Source of the DNA: SLST01 sp046538735
GTDB lineage: Bacteria; Spirochaetota; Spirochaetia; DSM-27196; SLST01
Reading direction: 5' to 3'
Assembly: GCA_046538735.1 (NCBI GenBank)
Contig: JBKHII010000002.1
Coordinates: forward strand, 1 to 64,000
DNA length: 64,000 bases
A program made the translations under genes and the position numbers. Within the stretch, counting starts at the first letter, position 1. Every line of letters starts with the position of its first letter. This document shows positions 10,701 through 19,007 of the stretch, in pieces. Below the pieces are notes generated by a model, which searched no databases, was not told the origin of the DNA, and saw only the letters and a program-made list of their open reading frames with translations.

Positions 10701-13460
10701 CAGACCACGGCCGACAAGGACGCCTACCAGCCGGGCGATACGGCTCGGATCCTGCTTCAGAGCCCGTTCCAGGAAGGCGCTGCGCTCGCCGTGATCGAAG
10801 GACCGCTCTCGATCTCGTACGAGTGGGTGGAGATCTCGGGTGGCCAGGGCATCCTCGAGGTACCGATCGGGCAACGAATGGTTCCGCGCCTGCCGGTGCA
10901 CTTCCTGCTGATGCGCGGTCGGGTACCGGGCACCGAGAGCCGGTATGCGCCCGCCTTCGACCGGGGACGGCCGATCTCGGTCGCGAACACAACGTATCTC
11001 CAGGTGCTGCCCGTCTACCATGAGGCGATCGTGGACCTGGATTATCCCGAACGGAATCTTCCCGGATCGTCCATCCAGATGGAGATCGAGCTGACCGACT
11101 TCCGGGGCACCCCGCTCAACGGACAGGTGGCGCTCTGGCTCGTTGATCGAGCGGTCCTCAGCCTCGCGGAGGAGAAGCCGATCGAACCGCTCCAGGCGTT
11201 CATCGATCCGGTCACCTCCAGCATCACAATCCGGGACACCCGCAACCGTGTCGTGGGCAATCTCCCGTTCAAGGAGAACCCCGGCGGCGGAGGCTGGGAA
11301 CGGGCGGCGGAGGCGAGCCTTCTCGACCGCACGACCGTTCGCCGCAACTTCCAGACGGTGCCGTACTTCAACCCGGCGATCGAGGTGGAGGGAGGCAGAG
11401 CGACCGTCACGATCAACCTGCCCGACAACCTCACCGATTTCGCGGTGCGCGCCGTCGCGGTCTCGGGCTACAGCCAGTTCGGTACGGCGTCCGGACTCAT
11501 CAACGTCCGACTGCCGGTCATCATGCAGACGGCGCTCCCCCGCTTCGTACGTCCCGGCGACCGCTTCGAGGCCGGTGGAGTCGCGCGGATCGTGGAGGGT
11601 CCGGGCGGCGCGTCGCGCGTGGAGATCAGGACGGAGGGAATCGAGCTCGCGTCCGGCGGCTCGGAGGCGCGACGGACCGTGAATCTGGAGCGGGGAATCG
11701 CCTCGAATCAGTACTTCGATCTCGTGGTCCCCTCCGAGTTGGAGGGCGGGACGGTGTCGGTCTCGCTCGGTGTGGAACGGCTCGTGGACGCAGTATCGGA
11801 CGCGTTCGAGCTGGAGCTCCCCGTCCAGGACGGGGTGTTCCTGGAGGCGAGAACAACGTTCACGCAGTCGAGCGATGGGGCCGAGAGCGCCTTCCCGGTC
11901 ACGCGGGGCGAGTTCCGTGACGGAACGCTCCGTCAGCAGGCGGTGGTGACGACTGACGAGAACGTGATCCGCATGCTTGGCGGGCTGCGGTTCATGAGCC
12001 GCACGCCACAGCAGACGGCGGAGCAGTGGACGAGCGCGCTCCGGGCGATCCTGCTCCTGCAGTCGATCCTCCGCGAGGCCGACTGGGACAGGGAGTTCGC
12101 CGTCACGCAGAGCAGGTGGGAGGAGTACCTCTCCTACCTGGACACGGTCAGGGCGGAAAACGGCCTCTACGCTCAGTTCCCGCAGGGTCGGGGTCTCGTT
12201 TCACTCACGGCATGGGTCCTGGACGCGATGACGCTCGCCGAGCAGGCTGGTCTGCAGACTCCGGCCGCCACCCGGGATCGAACAATCCGGGTCCTCGAAG
12301 AGGCGCTCCGGTCGGACTACCGCTACCTGATCTCCGACCTCAGCTTCCAGGAGCGAGTCGAGGCGCTCAGCGCCCTCGGCAGAGCGGGACGGTTCGACGA
12401 TTCCTACGCGCAGTCGTTCGTCTCGTCGGCGACGAGCCAGAATCTCTACTCCGCTGCGCTCCTCGTCTCGGCGTTCGGACGCGAAGGGCGACTCAGGCAG
12501 TCGCGGCTGCAACGGGTCGTGGATCACCTTTGGGGCTCCACGACGTTCCGACTTGAGGGAGGAGAACGCTACTTCACCGGACTCAACTACGCGACCAGAA
12601 CGTGGGGCGGGTACCTCATGACGAGCGACGTGAGGACGATCGCGGCGGTGATCCGCGCGCTCGCGATGGCCGACCCGAACGACAACCGGCTCCCGATCAT
12701 GACCGAGTACCTGCTGCGGCAGGGAAACGAACGCGGATGGGGCTCTACCGCGAACACGATCGAAGTCCTGGACACGCTCTCCTATCTGCTGACATCCGGG
12801 ACATCACGGCTCATGCCGACGGTTCGCTTCAGGCTTCGCTTCGGCGACCGGACCGAGACGCTCGCGCTCGGGAACAACCGCGTAGTGGGATCGGCATCGG
12901 AGGTCCAGTCGCCGGGGTCGATCGAGCAGATCGCGGGGAGCGGCGAGCCGTGGGTCTATCTCGAGGCTCGATTCCGGCCCGACCTGCTCGCGTCCCGGAT
13001 CCGACCCCGCAATGACGGTTTCGTCGTCAACCGCGAGCTCCAGCTCGTTGAGTCCGACCGCGTGGTGCGACGCACGGACGTTGACCGCGGAAGGATCGCC
13101 CTCGAACAGGACGCGGTCGTTGAAGAGCACGTCACGCTCTCGAACCCCGAGCACCGGTACTACGTGGCCGTGCACGTGCCGCTCGCCGCGGGCTTCGAAG
13201 CGCTCAACCCCGAGCTCGACACGAGTGGTTCGGAAGCGGTCCCGATCGGACGGCTCAGCGCGACGCCAACGTACGTTCGGTTCCTGGACGACTCGGTGAC
13301 CTACTACTACGAGTCGCTTCCGGCGGGCACGTATCACTTCTACTTCCGGGAGCGTGCAACGTTCGCCGGGCAGTTCCAGCTTCCGCCCGCGTGGGCCGAG
13401 GCGATCTACGACCCGGGGGTGTGGGGTAACTCGGCGGGTGCGTTGATCGCGATCGACTAG
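7776..13460 (+). CDS. Alpha-2-macroglobulin-like protein without thioester Cys (YfhM/MagD-like)
   Basis: An 1894-residue secreted protein. A signal peptide ends near residue 24 (SLSAQ/D) and has no lipobox. The MG2-type motif KGYLLTERPIYRPEEPVHIL lies near residue 611. A second Ig-like block (DKDAYQPGDTARILLQS) is near residue 985. The A2M central motif (YFNPAIEVEGG then LPDNLTDFAVRAVAVS) is near residues 1197-1230. An alpha-alpha toroid domain with aromatic repeats follows, then a receptor-binding-like C-terminal domain. At the thioester position the sequence is QTAEQ (T1414) where thioester forms have GCxEQ, so covalent trapping is not expected. Family members are proposed periplasmic protease traps working with PBP1C, and pbpC lies 12 bases downstream. 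The 1739-aa lipoprotein directly upstream may anchor it. Confidence 0.9.
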   Translation: MKRTNLLKTAAVLTLLACAASLSAQDGATRIVPDEFLRSWDPVTLIFDSNVGPAQGGSADEPGSLFRIEPDHAGEYRWVDARTLQFLPADPWPPLATISVTSGDSEFALQTLMAPPTSVVPYDRASNLEPVDRITVTLPEWVDPARLAAMIEIEARPLPGLEGQSVVRLDENDISIRIQDPREGTERATAVVELSEPIGYGREITFAIRLAEGASSDAHVASYSFSTRPLFRLVAMGSGNVSLPVSSRGSLYATDQAIAVPNQHRPLFLQFSEPLGHLSLEEVKRLVHFTPAVRNFSFEVTNNRLYLHLDADAEVPYELHIEHEPILSSGGRVLAEFDRSGLPFYFQRQQPYLRWENGEAIVERFGPQVFPMEGRGVGRIDLRVYEIDPYDRDFWPFSSTPLSVDEESRPPMPGESIQTRERAVRALGSPNVSSIISLPIEESSPSTDFGLDLSPFFEEINGEQAPGTYLVGYRALGSDQSRQYVRVVVTDLDLSAVEEEHAVNFVVTSLSTGKPIRGATVTIEGQERGGEGYVTVVQGTTDNEGVFRYEHRNRIEETIRRIAVTYSDDTLTFDPSDPPPAFSNNHWHGSTTRWLSWLNQEPVSVRDQENVKGYLLTERPIYRPEEPVHILGYVRSRRSGAILRDSRATERRLDIRGPGASWTYEVELDEFGQFHVEFHESDVPTGRYVANLFDAELGRSLATVDFQIESYRVPRFEVQIHGLEQVPVDEPFSMELVAEYYAGGRVIGRPVFWRVTESEYQRRPVGFPGFSFSSYESIGTTQRHQASGITRQDTTDETGLAGLTIDPTRRQNASAVRYLVEGTVDGADGQRVTAVKSVVALPPFSVGIKQERFVRDAQRLSPQIVVLDFNAEPLAGIEYAVRVYQRQWHSYLAESDFVTGAAEYRSDVVDELILEETYTSTDEIAEPSFALEESGVYIIEVLARDNLGRLQTVRVDTYVPGTSPVAWDRTEANVFQTTADKDAYQPGDTARILLQSPFQEGAALAVIEGPLSISYEWVEISGGQGILEVPIGQRMVPRLPVHFLLMRGRVPGTESRYAPAFDRGRPISVANTTYLQVLPVYHEAIVDLDYPERNLPGSSIQMEIELTDFRGTPLNGQVALWLVDRAVLSLAEEKPIEPLQAFIDPVTSSITIRDTRNRVVGNLPFKENPGGGGWERAAEASLLDRTTVRRNFQTVPYFNPAIEVEGGRATVTINLPDNLTDFAVRAVAVSGYSQFGTASGLINVRLPVIMQTALPRFVRPGDRFEAGGVARIVEGPGGASRVEIRTEGIELASGGSEARRTVNLERGIASNQYFDLVVPSELEGGTVSVSLGVERLVDAVSDAFELELPVQDGVFLEARTTFTQSSDGAESAFPVTRGEFRDGTLRQQAVVTTDENVIRMLGGLRFMSRTPQQTAEQWTSALRAILLLQSILREADWDREFAVTQSRWEEYLSYLDTVRAENGLYAQFPQGRGLVSLTAWVLDAMTLAEQAGLQTPAATRDRTIRVLEEALRSDYRYLISDLSFQERVEALSALGRAGRFDDSYAQSFVSSATSQNLYSAALLVSAFGREGRLRQSRLQRVVDHLWGSTTFRLEGGERYFTGLNYATRTWGGYLMTSDVRTIAAVIRALAMADPNDNRLPIMTEYLLRQGNERGWGSTANTIEVLDTLSYLLTSGTSRLMPTVRFRLRFGDRTETLALGNNRVVGSASEVQSPGSIEQIAGSGEPWVYLEARFRPDLLASRIRPRNDGFVVNRELQLVESDRVVRRTDVDRGRIALEQDAVVEEHVTLSNPEHRYYVAVHVPLAAGFEALNPELDTSGSEAVPIGRLSATPTYVRFLDDSVTYYYESLPAGTYHFYFRERATFAGQFQLPPAWAEAIYDPGVWGNSAGALIAID

Positions 13461-13472
13461 GAGGGGACTGTC

Positions 13473-15866
13473 TTGTGCTTCACGAGCCTGAGGGCTCGCC
13501 TGACCTTCGTTCCGCTCCTGCTGACCGGTCTCGCGGCGGTTCCGATCCTCCTGGGGATCGTGACCGTCTCGAGCAGGTCACGCCTCGTGCACCCGCCGCC
13601 GACTCCGATCATCGAGGACCGGCACGGCCGATTCCTCACCGAGGGCCTGGGCGAGTACGACCAACTCGGATTCTGGGAGATGCCCAACGAGCTGCCTGAG
13701 CGTGTCACGCGGGCGCTCCTCGTCACCGAGGACAAGCGTTTCTACGACCACCGCGGCATAGATGTCCGGGCGGTCGGACGGGCGCTCGTGAACAATCTCT
13801 CCGGCGGTCCGGTCCAGGGAGCCAGCACGATCGCGATGCAGGTCGCGCGGCTCCAGCGGCCCGCAGCGCGCGTGATCACGAACAAGCTCGCGGAGATGCT
13901 GACCGCGGTGAATCTGGTGCAGACGTACGGAAGAGACGCGGTGCTTCGCCATTACATGCGGATCGTCCCGCTTGGTCACCAGATCCATGGGTTCGCCTAC
14001 GCCGCCCGGCGCTACTTCCGAAAGCCGGTGGAGGATCTGAGCTGGACTGAGTCCGCGGTCCTCGCCGCGCTCCCGCAGTCGCCTTCGCACACCGACCTCT
14101 TCTCACCGTCCGGTTTCGAGCGTGCCGCCGAACGCGCGCGCATGATACTCGGCCTGCTGCGCGAAGCCGGAGAGCTGGACGAAGCAGAGCACGAGGTCTC
14201 CATCGCACAACTCGAGTCCATGCACGCGCTCTCGCGGGAGTCCCGTCCCGTGGACGCGCTCCACTACATTCACCGGCTGATCGACCAGCCCGGCTTCTAC
14301 CGCGCGAGCTACGCCGGACCAATCCGCTCGAGTCTGGATCTGGATATGCAGTTCACCGTCTCGCTCCTCGCGCGCGAGACGCTGAAGAGACTCTCGGTCT
14401 TTCATGCGGGCAACATCTCGGCAATCGTGCTGGATGCCGAGACCGGCGAGATACTCGCGTACGTGGGATCGGACGACTACTTCAGCGCCGAGAACGCGGG
14501 GAGCATCAACTATGCCCACACGCGTCGCTCGTCCGGCAGCATCCTGAAACCGTTCCTCTACGCGTACGGCCTCGATGCCGGCGGGTTCACCTCGGGCAGC
14601 ATCGTCCCGGACATCCCGCTCAACTGGATGGACCCCGAGGGCGAGTACGTGGTCAGCAATTTCGACGGGCTCTACCTAGGCCCCATGCTCTACGGAAACG
14701 CGCTCGCGAACAGCCGCAACATCGCCGCCGTCCGCGTGCTCGATCACCTTGGCACGGATCGCGTCTACGACCTCTTCCGCGAGGTAGGGCTCCACGACGC
14801 CGAGCACTCGTGGGACTACTACGGGTACGGCATGGTACTCGGCGGGCTCTACGTCACGCTCGAAGACGTGGTCCGCGCGTACGGCTACCTCGCGGGAGAC
14901 GGTCGCGACTACTCGCTCGACTGGACCGGAGGCGACGCGAGCGACCCCGAGCCGATTCGAGACGAGCGCGGCGTGCTGCCGCAAGGGCTCCTGAGCGAAG
15001 ACTCCGTGCGGCTCGTCACCGGCTACCTCTCGGATCCGACTCGCCGCCTGCCTTCGTTTCCGCGGCTTTCGGTACTGGAGTTCCGGTTTCCCGTCGCGAT
15101 CAAGACCGGCACCTCGCAAGGCTTCCGTGACGCGTGGGCGGTCGGCTACAGCCGACGCTACGTGATCGGAGCGTGGACCGGTCACCCGGACAACTCACCA
15201 ATGAATCACGTCGCCGGCTCGGTCATCGCCGACCTCGTACACGAGCTCTTCGTGACGCTCCAGCCTGAGCAGCGCGAGGGGTTCGAGTACGTCCCCTTCC
15301 CGCCCCCTCGAAACGCCGTGCCGCTCGAGATATCAACGCTGAGCGGCAAGCTCGCGACGGAGGCAACGCCGAGTACGCAGGTGGAGTACTTCGTCCGCGG
15401 CACCGAACCGACGGAGTACTCGTCGGTCTACCAACGATTCTCGGTGGACCGGCGCTCGGACCGCCTGGCGACGACGCACACTCCCCCGGACGAGGTCGTC
15501 ACGAAACGCTTCCCGGTGCTCCCGCCGGAGTACGCATCGTGGGCCGCCGAACACGGGATGGCGCCTCCCGGCCCCTCGGTCGCCGAGCCGCACAGCATAT
15601 CGGTCGCGGTACGCTATCCTCCGGAAGGCGCCCGGTTCGTGATCGACCCCACGATCCCGGACGAGTTCCAGACGATCGGACTCGAAGCCGACGTTGAACC
15701 GCGTGTGTCGGAGGTCGTGTGGGTCGTGGACGGGAAGGAGATCGCTCGCACCGGATTCCCCTACTCCGTCCGGCTGCCGCTTCACGAGGGAGAGCATCGC
15801 ATTCGCGTTCGCTTTCCTCGCGCCTTCGTCGAGAGCGAAGAGATCACCTTCACGGTCGTGAAATAG
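13473..15866 (+). CDS. pbpC: Penicillin-binding protein 1C
   Basis: A 797-residue bifunctional peptidoglycan synthase. I chose the TTG at 13473 because AGGAGGGG lies 8 bases before it and it gives the expected membrane anchor near residues 8-33. The glycosyltransferase (GT51) domain carries EDKRFYDHRG (catalytic Glu86) and GASTIAMQVARL. The transpeptidase domain has S356-I-L-K359, S414-R-N416 and K544-T-G, all three active-site motifs of the PBP family. The C-terminal part, about residues 700-797, matches the beta-sandwich BiPBP_C domain typical of PBP1C. Pairing with an alpha-2-macroglobulin gene is the conserved yfhM-pbpC arrangement of Gram-negative bacteria, which supports the call and indicates a periplasmic cell-wall repair or defence role. 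Confidence 0.93.
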   Translation: MCFTSLRARLTFVPLLLTGLAAVPILLGIVTVSSRSRLVHPPPTPIIEDRHGRFLTEGLGEYDQLGFWEMPNELPERVTRALLVTEDKRFYDHRGIDVRAVGRALVNNLSGGPVQGASTIAMQVARLQRPAARVITNKLAEMLTAVNLVQTYGRDAVLRHYMRIVPLGHQIHGFAYAARRYFRKPVEDLSWTESAVLAALPQSPSHTDLFSPSGFERAAERARMILGLLREAGELDEAEHEVSIAQLESMHALSRESRPVDALHYIHRLIDQPGFYRASYAGPIRSSLDLDMQFTVSLLARETLKRLSVFHAGNISAIVLDAETGEILAYVGSDDYFSAENAGSINYAHTRRSSGSILKPFLYAYGLDAGGFTSGSIVPDIPLNWMDPEGEYVVSNFDGLYLGPMLYGNALANSRNIAAVRVLDHLGTDRVYDLFREVGLHDAEHSWDYYGYGMVLGGLYVTLEDVVRAYGYLAGDGRDYSLDWTGGDASDPEPIRDERGVLPQGLLSEDSVRLVTGYLSDPTRRLPSFPRLSVLEFRFPVAIKTGTSQGFRDAWAVGYSRRYVIGAWTGHPDNSPMNHVAGSVIADLVHELFVTLQPEQREGFEYVPFPPPRNAVPLEISTLSGKLATEATPSTQVEYFVRGTEPTEYSSVYQRFSVDRRSDRLATTHTPPDEVVTKRFPVLPPEYASWAAEHGMAPPGPSVAEPHSISVAVRYPPEGARFVIDPTIPDEFQTIGLEADVEPRVSEVVWVVDGKEIARTGFPYSVRLPLHEGEHRIRVRFPRAFVESEEITFTVVK

Positions 15867-15890
15867 CGCGGTCGGGTGCGCCGGGCGGGA

Positions 15891-17429
15891 CTACGGCCGA
15901 AGCCGACTCAGGTAGAACCGCACGAGTCGCGCCAGGCTTGCGACGCGCCTGAGCGGACCGCGTCCGTACAACAGCGTCAGAGCCGCCTTCAGCCCCGCGT
16001 ACAACCGGTTCGAATACGGATGCCACCACATATTGCGGGCGAGACGGTGGAGCCGGTCGTGGACCACGACCTTCGGCTGCACCATCTCGAGCGCCCCGGG
16101 TCCGCCGTGACTTCGCCCGAGGCTCGATTGCTTGTAGCCGCCCCACGGTGTCGCGGCCATGCCATGGCTCATGAGGTGGTCGTTCACGGTGATCGAGCCG
16201 GCCTCGAGTCGGGCCGCGATCCTGCTCGCGGTGCGACGACTCCGGCTCCACACGGAGGCCGTCAGACCCAGATAGGAATCGTTCGCGAGACGCACGGCCT
16301 CGTCCTCCGACCGGACTCGCTGCACCGCGAGTACCGGACCGAAGGTCTCGTGGCGCATCACGTCCATCTCGTGCGTGACGTTCTCGAGGACGACGGCCGG
16401 ATGGAACACGCCTTCGGTTGGCGCGGACGACCGGACCCGGATGCGCGCGCCTTTCTCGAGCGCGTCGCGGATGTGCGCCTCCACGGTCTCCTTCTGACCG
16501 GCGGTTGTGAGCGAGCCAACGTCGCTGTCAGCCCCCACGCCGTGACGGAGGTTCGCGACGATCGCTTCGAGCTCCTTCATGAACTCGTCGTAGACCGAGT
16601 CGTAGACGTAGATGCGCTCAACGCCACCGCACGACTGCCCGCAGTTCGAGTAGCCGCCCCATACGGCGCCACCGGCTGCTCGTTTCAGATTGGCGTCGTC
16701 GCAGACGATCATCGAGTCGTTCCCGCCGAGCTCGAGGCTCAGCGGCAGAAGCTCGGACGACGCCTCCTGCATGAGCTCCTTGCCGACCGCCACCGAGCCG
16801 GTGAAGAAGAGCTTCGCGATCCCGGAGTGGATCAGCGCGCTTCCGGCCACCCTGCCCGGGAGTGCCACGAGCAAGAAGACGCCTTCCGGGAGCCCCGCAT
16901 GCTCCATCATCCGCACGAAGACCTCGCCGATCGGCTGGGCCTGCGTCGCGACCTTGAGAACCACGGCGTTCCCGGCGAGCAGCGCCGCGATCACCTCGTG
17001 AAACGGAATCCCGAACGGATAGTTCCACGGGCTGATGATCCCGATGACGCCCCACGGCTCGTGATGGAGGTACGAGGCTTTGTTGAAGAACATGACGGAC
17101 GATCGCGGCAGCCTTCTCGGCTTCAGCGTCCGCCGCATCAGCTTGGCGTAATAGCCGATCGCAAGTGCAGCCGGCAGCGTCTCGGTAGCAAGGGCGTCGT
17201 TCAGCGTCTTGCCGGTGCAGTCGGAGATCGTCCGGCTGATCTCGTCCGCGTTGGCGACGATGAACTCGCGCACTCCGCGCATCCGTCGCGCTCGTTCCCG
17301 CACGCCGAGCGCAGCCCACTCGCGCTGCGCCCGCTTCGCCCGGGCTACCGTCTCGCGCAGTTCCCCGGGACTCTCGTACTCGAACGATGCGAGCGGTTCG
17401 CCGGTCGCCGGCTTTCTGATCTCAGGCAT
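15891..17429 (-). CDS. NAD(P)-dependent aldehyde dehydrogenase
   Basis: A 512-residue aldehyde dehydrogenase superfamily member. The oxyanion-hole Asn is in SPWNYPFG (N136), the general base Glu in LSLELGGND (E233), and the catalytic Cys in NCGQSCGGVERIYV (C267). The cofactor-binding motif FTGSVAVGK is present. The last 60 residues, rich in Arg and aromatic residues, extend past the usual end and may contact membrane or lipid. The ATG lies inside the 3' end of the upstream SDR gene (8-base overlap) with GGAGGAACC before it, so translation is coupled. The substrate cannot be read from the sequence. The pairing with an SDR suggests a two-step alcohol-to-acid or fatty-aldehyde pathway. It converges on pbpC with 24 bases between. 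Confidence 0.9.
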   Translation of the reverse strand: MPEIRKPATGEPLASFEYESPGELRETVARAKRAQREWAALGVRERARRMRGVREFIVANADEISRTISDCTGKTLNDALATETLPAALAIGYYAKLMRRTLKPRRLPRSSVMFFNKASYLHHEPWGVIGIISPWNYPFGIPFHEVIAALLAGNAVVLKVATQAQPIGEVFVRMMEHAGLPEGVFLLVALPGRVAGSALIHSGIAKLFFTGSVAVGKELMQEASSELLPLSLELGGNDSMIVCDDANLKRAAGGAVWGGYSNCGQSCGGVERIYVYDSVYDEFMKELEAIVANLRHGVGADSDVGSLTTAGQKETVEAHIRDALEKGARIRVRSSAPTEGVFHPAVVLENVTHEMDVMRHETFGPVLAVQRVRSEDEAVRLANDSYLGLTASVWSRSRRTASRIAARLEAGSITVNDHLMSHGMAATPWGGYKQSSLGRSHGGPGALEMVQPKVVVHDRLHRLARNMWWHPYSNRLYAGLKAALTLLYGRGPLRRVASLARLVRFYLSRLRP

Positions 17430-18270
17430 GGTTCCTCCCCGAAAACGACTGCATGCTCGTGTGGACGTTCAAACCTCTGATCACGTGGAAGAACAGTCTG
17501 TCCGGCAGAATGCCGCGAAGCAGCACCGCCACCCGAACCGACCGGGGGCGGAACACGACGGTCTTTCTCCGGCGAATCGCGCGCTTCACAATCGCCCGGG
17601 CAACCACGTCGTGGCTCTTCACCCGAGGCACTATCAGGCCTCCGAGCCCCGCAAGCCGAGCGCCCTCGAACAACCCGTGTGCGATGTAGCTCGGGTGGAC
17701 GCTTGCGACGTGAACCCGCTTGCCGAGATTGCGGGCCTCGTGTCGCAGCGACTCGGTGAACCCCCACGCTGCCCACTTCGTGGCCGAGTAGACCGCCTGG
17801 CCCGCCACTCCGAGCGCTCCGGCCGCGGACGAGATGTTGACGATGACGCCGGAGTTTCGCTCGTACATGCCCGGGAGGAAAGCGCGCGTCGTGAAGAGCA
17901 GCGCATTGAGATTCACGTCAACGAGCCGCCGTTGCGCGTCGAGATCGGACTCGTGAAAGAGACCGGCGACGACGGTTCCCGCGTTGTTCACGAGGATGTC
18001 CACTCCGCCGAGCTCTCGAACCGTCTCGCGCGCGGCCGATTCCACCGCCTCGCAACTCGTCACGTCGCACCGCAGGAAGAGCGCGCGACCACCGCTCGCG
18101 GTCGCCGGCGGAGGCTCGTCCTCGAGCTCGGCGCGCGCCGTGTCGATCGCCTTCTCGTTGTAGTCCCATACCGCGACCGAGCACCCCTCGGCGAGGAGGC
18201 GCTTCACGGTCGCAAGACCGATCCCCATGGCGCCGCCGGTGACGACGGCACGAAGTCCCTGGATGTTCAT
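17422..18270 (-). CDS. Short-chain dehydrogenase/reductase
   Basis: A 282-residue classical SDR. The Rossmann motif TGGAMGIG is near residue 10, NNAG near residue 93, and the catalytic YSATK follows ISSAAG near residues 137-160. The start at 18270 (MNIQG) puts the nucleotide-binding motif at the usual distance from the N-terminus. An in-frame ATG at 18288 is an alternative, and neither has a strong ribosome binding site. The C-terminal half is basic and hydrophobic (ending in VRVAVLLRGILPDRLFFHVI), as in membrane-associated SDRs acting on lipids. It is translationally coupled to the aldehyde dehydrogenase downstream, so the two probably act on the same alcohol/aldehyde. The substrate is unknown. 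Confidence 0.88.
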   Translation of the reverse strand: MNIQGLRAVVTGGAMGIGLATVKRLLAEGCSVAVWDYNEKAIDTARAELEDEPPPATASGGRALFLRCDVTSCEAVESAARETVRELGGVDILVNNAGTVVAGLFHESDLDAQRRLVDVNLNALLFTTRAFLPGMYERNSGVIVNISSAAGALGVAGQAVYSATKWAAWGFTESLRHEARNLGKRVHVASVHPSYIAHGLFEGARLAGLGGLIVPRVKSHDVVARAIVKRAIRRRKTVVFRPRSVRVAVLLRGILPDRLFFHVIRGLNVHTSMQSFSGRNHA

Positions 18271-18374
18271 TCGGCCAGTGTACGACATCGGGACGACAAC
18301 CGTAAGCGGCGCATCGACCGCGCGTCGCATTTGCGCTGCTGACTCGATCGCCCGCCGTGCGCTACAGTGGCGTC

Positions 18375-19001
18375 ATGAGAAGAATGTACGTGGCTGTGAT
18401 GCTCGTGCTGGTCTCGGTCGCGGCAACAGCCCAGGACCACGAACCGGCGTTCGTCTTCAGCGCCGGCTCGATCCTCCTGGACGTGGAGTCGTACCAGGGA
18501 GGCATCGGGGCGAAGGCTCGGTGGGACTCCTTCGCCGTGCGCGCGATGCTCGACTTCGTCCTCGACCGTGACGGAACGAATCCGGAGTCCACCGGCATCG
18601 GGGCCGGAGGCACATTCGAGTGGCACTTCCTCCAGGCAATCGATGAGCCGGGAACGACGGTATCGTTCGAGCCCGGCGAGGCACGGCAGGGCGTGGTCAC
18701 TCCGTACGTGGGCGGGTTCCTTCGCTACGGATTCGCCGCCGACCGTGCTGTCGGGAACGACGACAACTGGAGCGAGCAGGCACGGCACGAGATCGAGCTC
18801 GGACCGGTGGCGGGCGTGGAGTTCTTCGCGCTGCCCACGGTGAGTTTTTTCGCCGAGTACGAGCTGGGGTTCTCGTACGTGGCCCCCTTTGATCGGACGT
18901 CCGTGGACGGAACCGTAGAGACGGTTACCGGAGACGCCGGGTGGGTGCTCGACCTGGGGATCGGCAACAGCGGGATGCTCGGCGTCTGCGTTTACTTCTG
19001 A
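18375..19001 (+). CDS. Small exported protein, probable outer-membrane beta-barrel
   Basis: A 208-residue protein. The start at 18375 (MRRMYV) gives a clean signal peptide cut after ATAQ. An ATG at 18357 is also in frame. The mature part alternates hydrophobic and polar residues in strands with many Gly, Phe, Tyr and Trp, for example TVSFFAEYELGFSY near residue 160, and ends in CVYF with an aromatic last residue, the classic signal for barrel insertion. This supports a small 8-stranded outer-membrane barrel rather than a soluble periplasmic protein. No specific family is recognised. It is divergent from the SDR gene and ends 6 bases before the stop of the beta-helix gene on the other strand. 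Confidence 0.6.
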   Translation: MRRMYVAVMLVLVSVAATAQDHEPAFVFSAGSILLDVESYQGGIGAKARWDSFAVRAMLDFVLDRDGTNPESTGIGAGGTFEWHFLQAIDEPGTTVSFEPGEARQGVVTPYVGGFLRYGFAADRAVGNDDNWSEQARHEIELGPVAGVEFFALPTVSFFAEYELGFSYVAPFDRTSVDGTVETVTGDAGWVLDLGIGNSGMLGVCVYF

Positions 19002-19007
19002 GCCAGG

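Noticed and set aside
15876..17480. 534-residue open frame antisense to the aldehyde dehydrogenase
   Set aside because: Arg/Glu/Val-rich shadow; the other strand carries all catalytic motifs of the enzyme.
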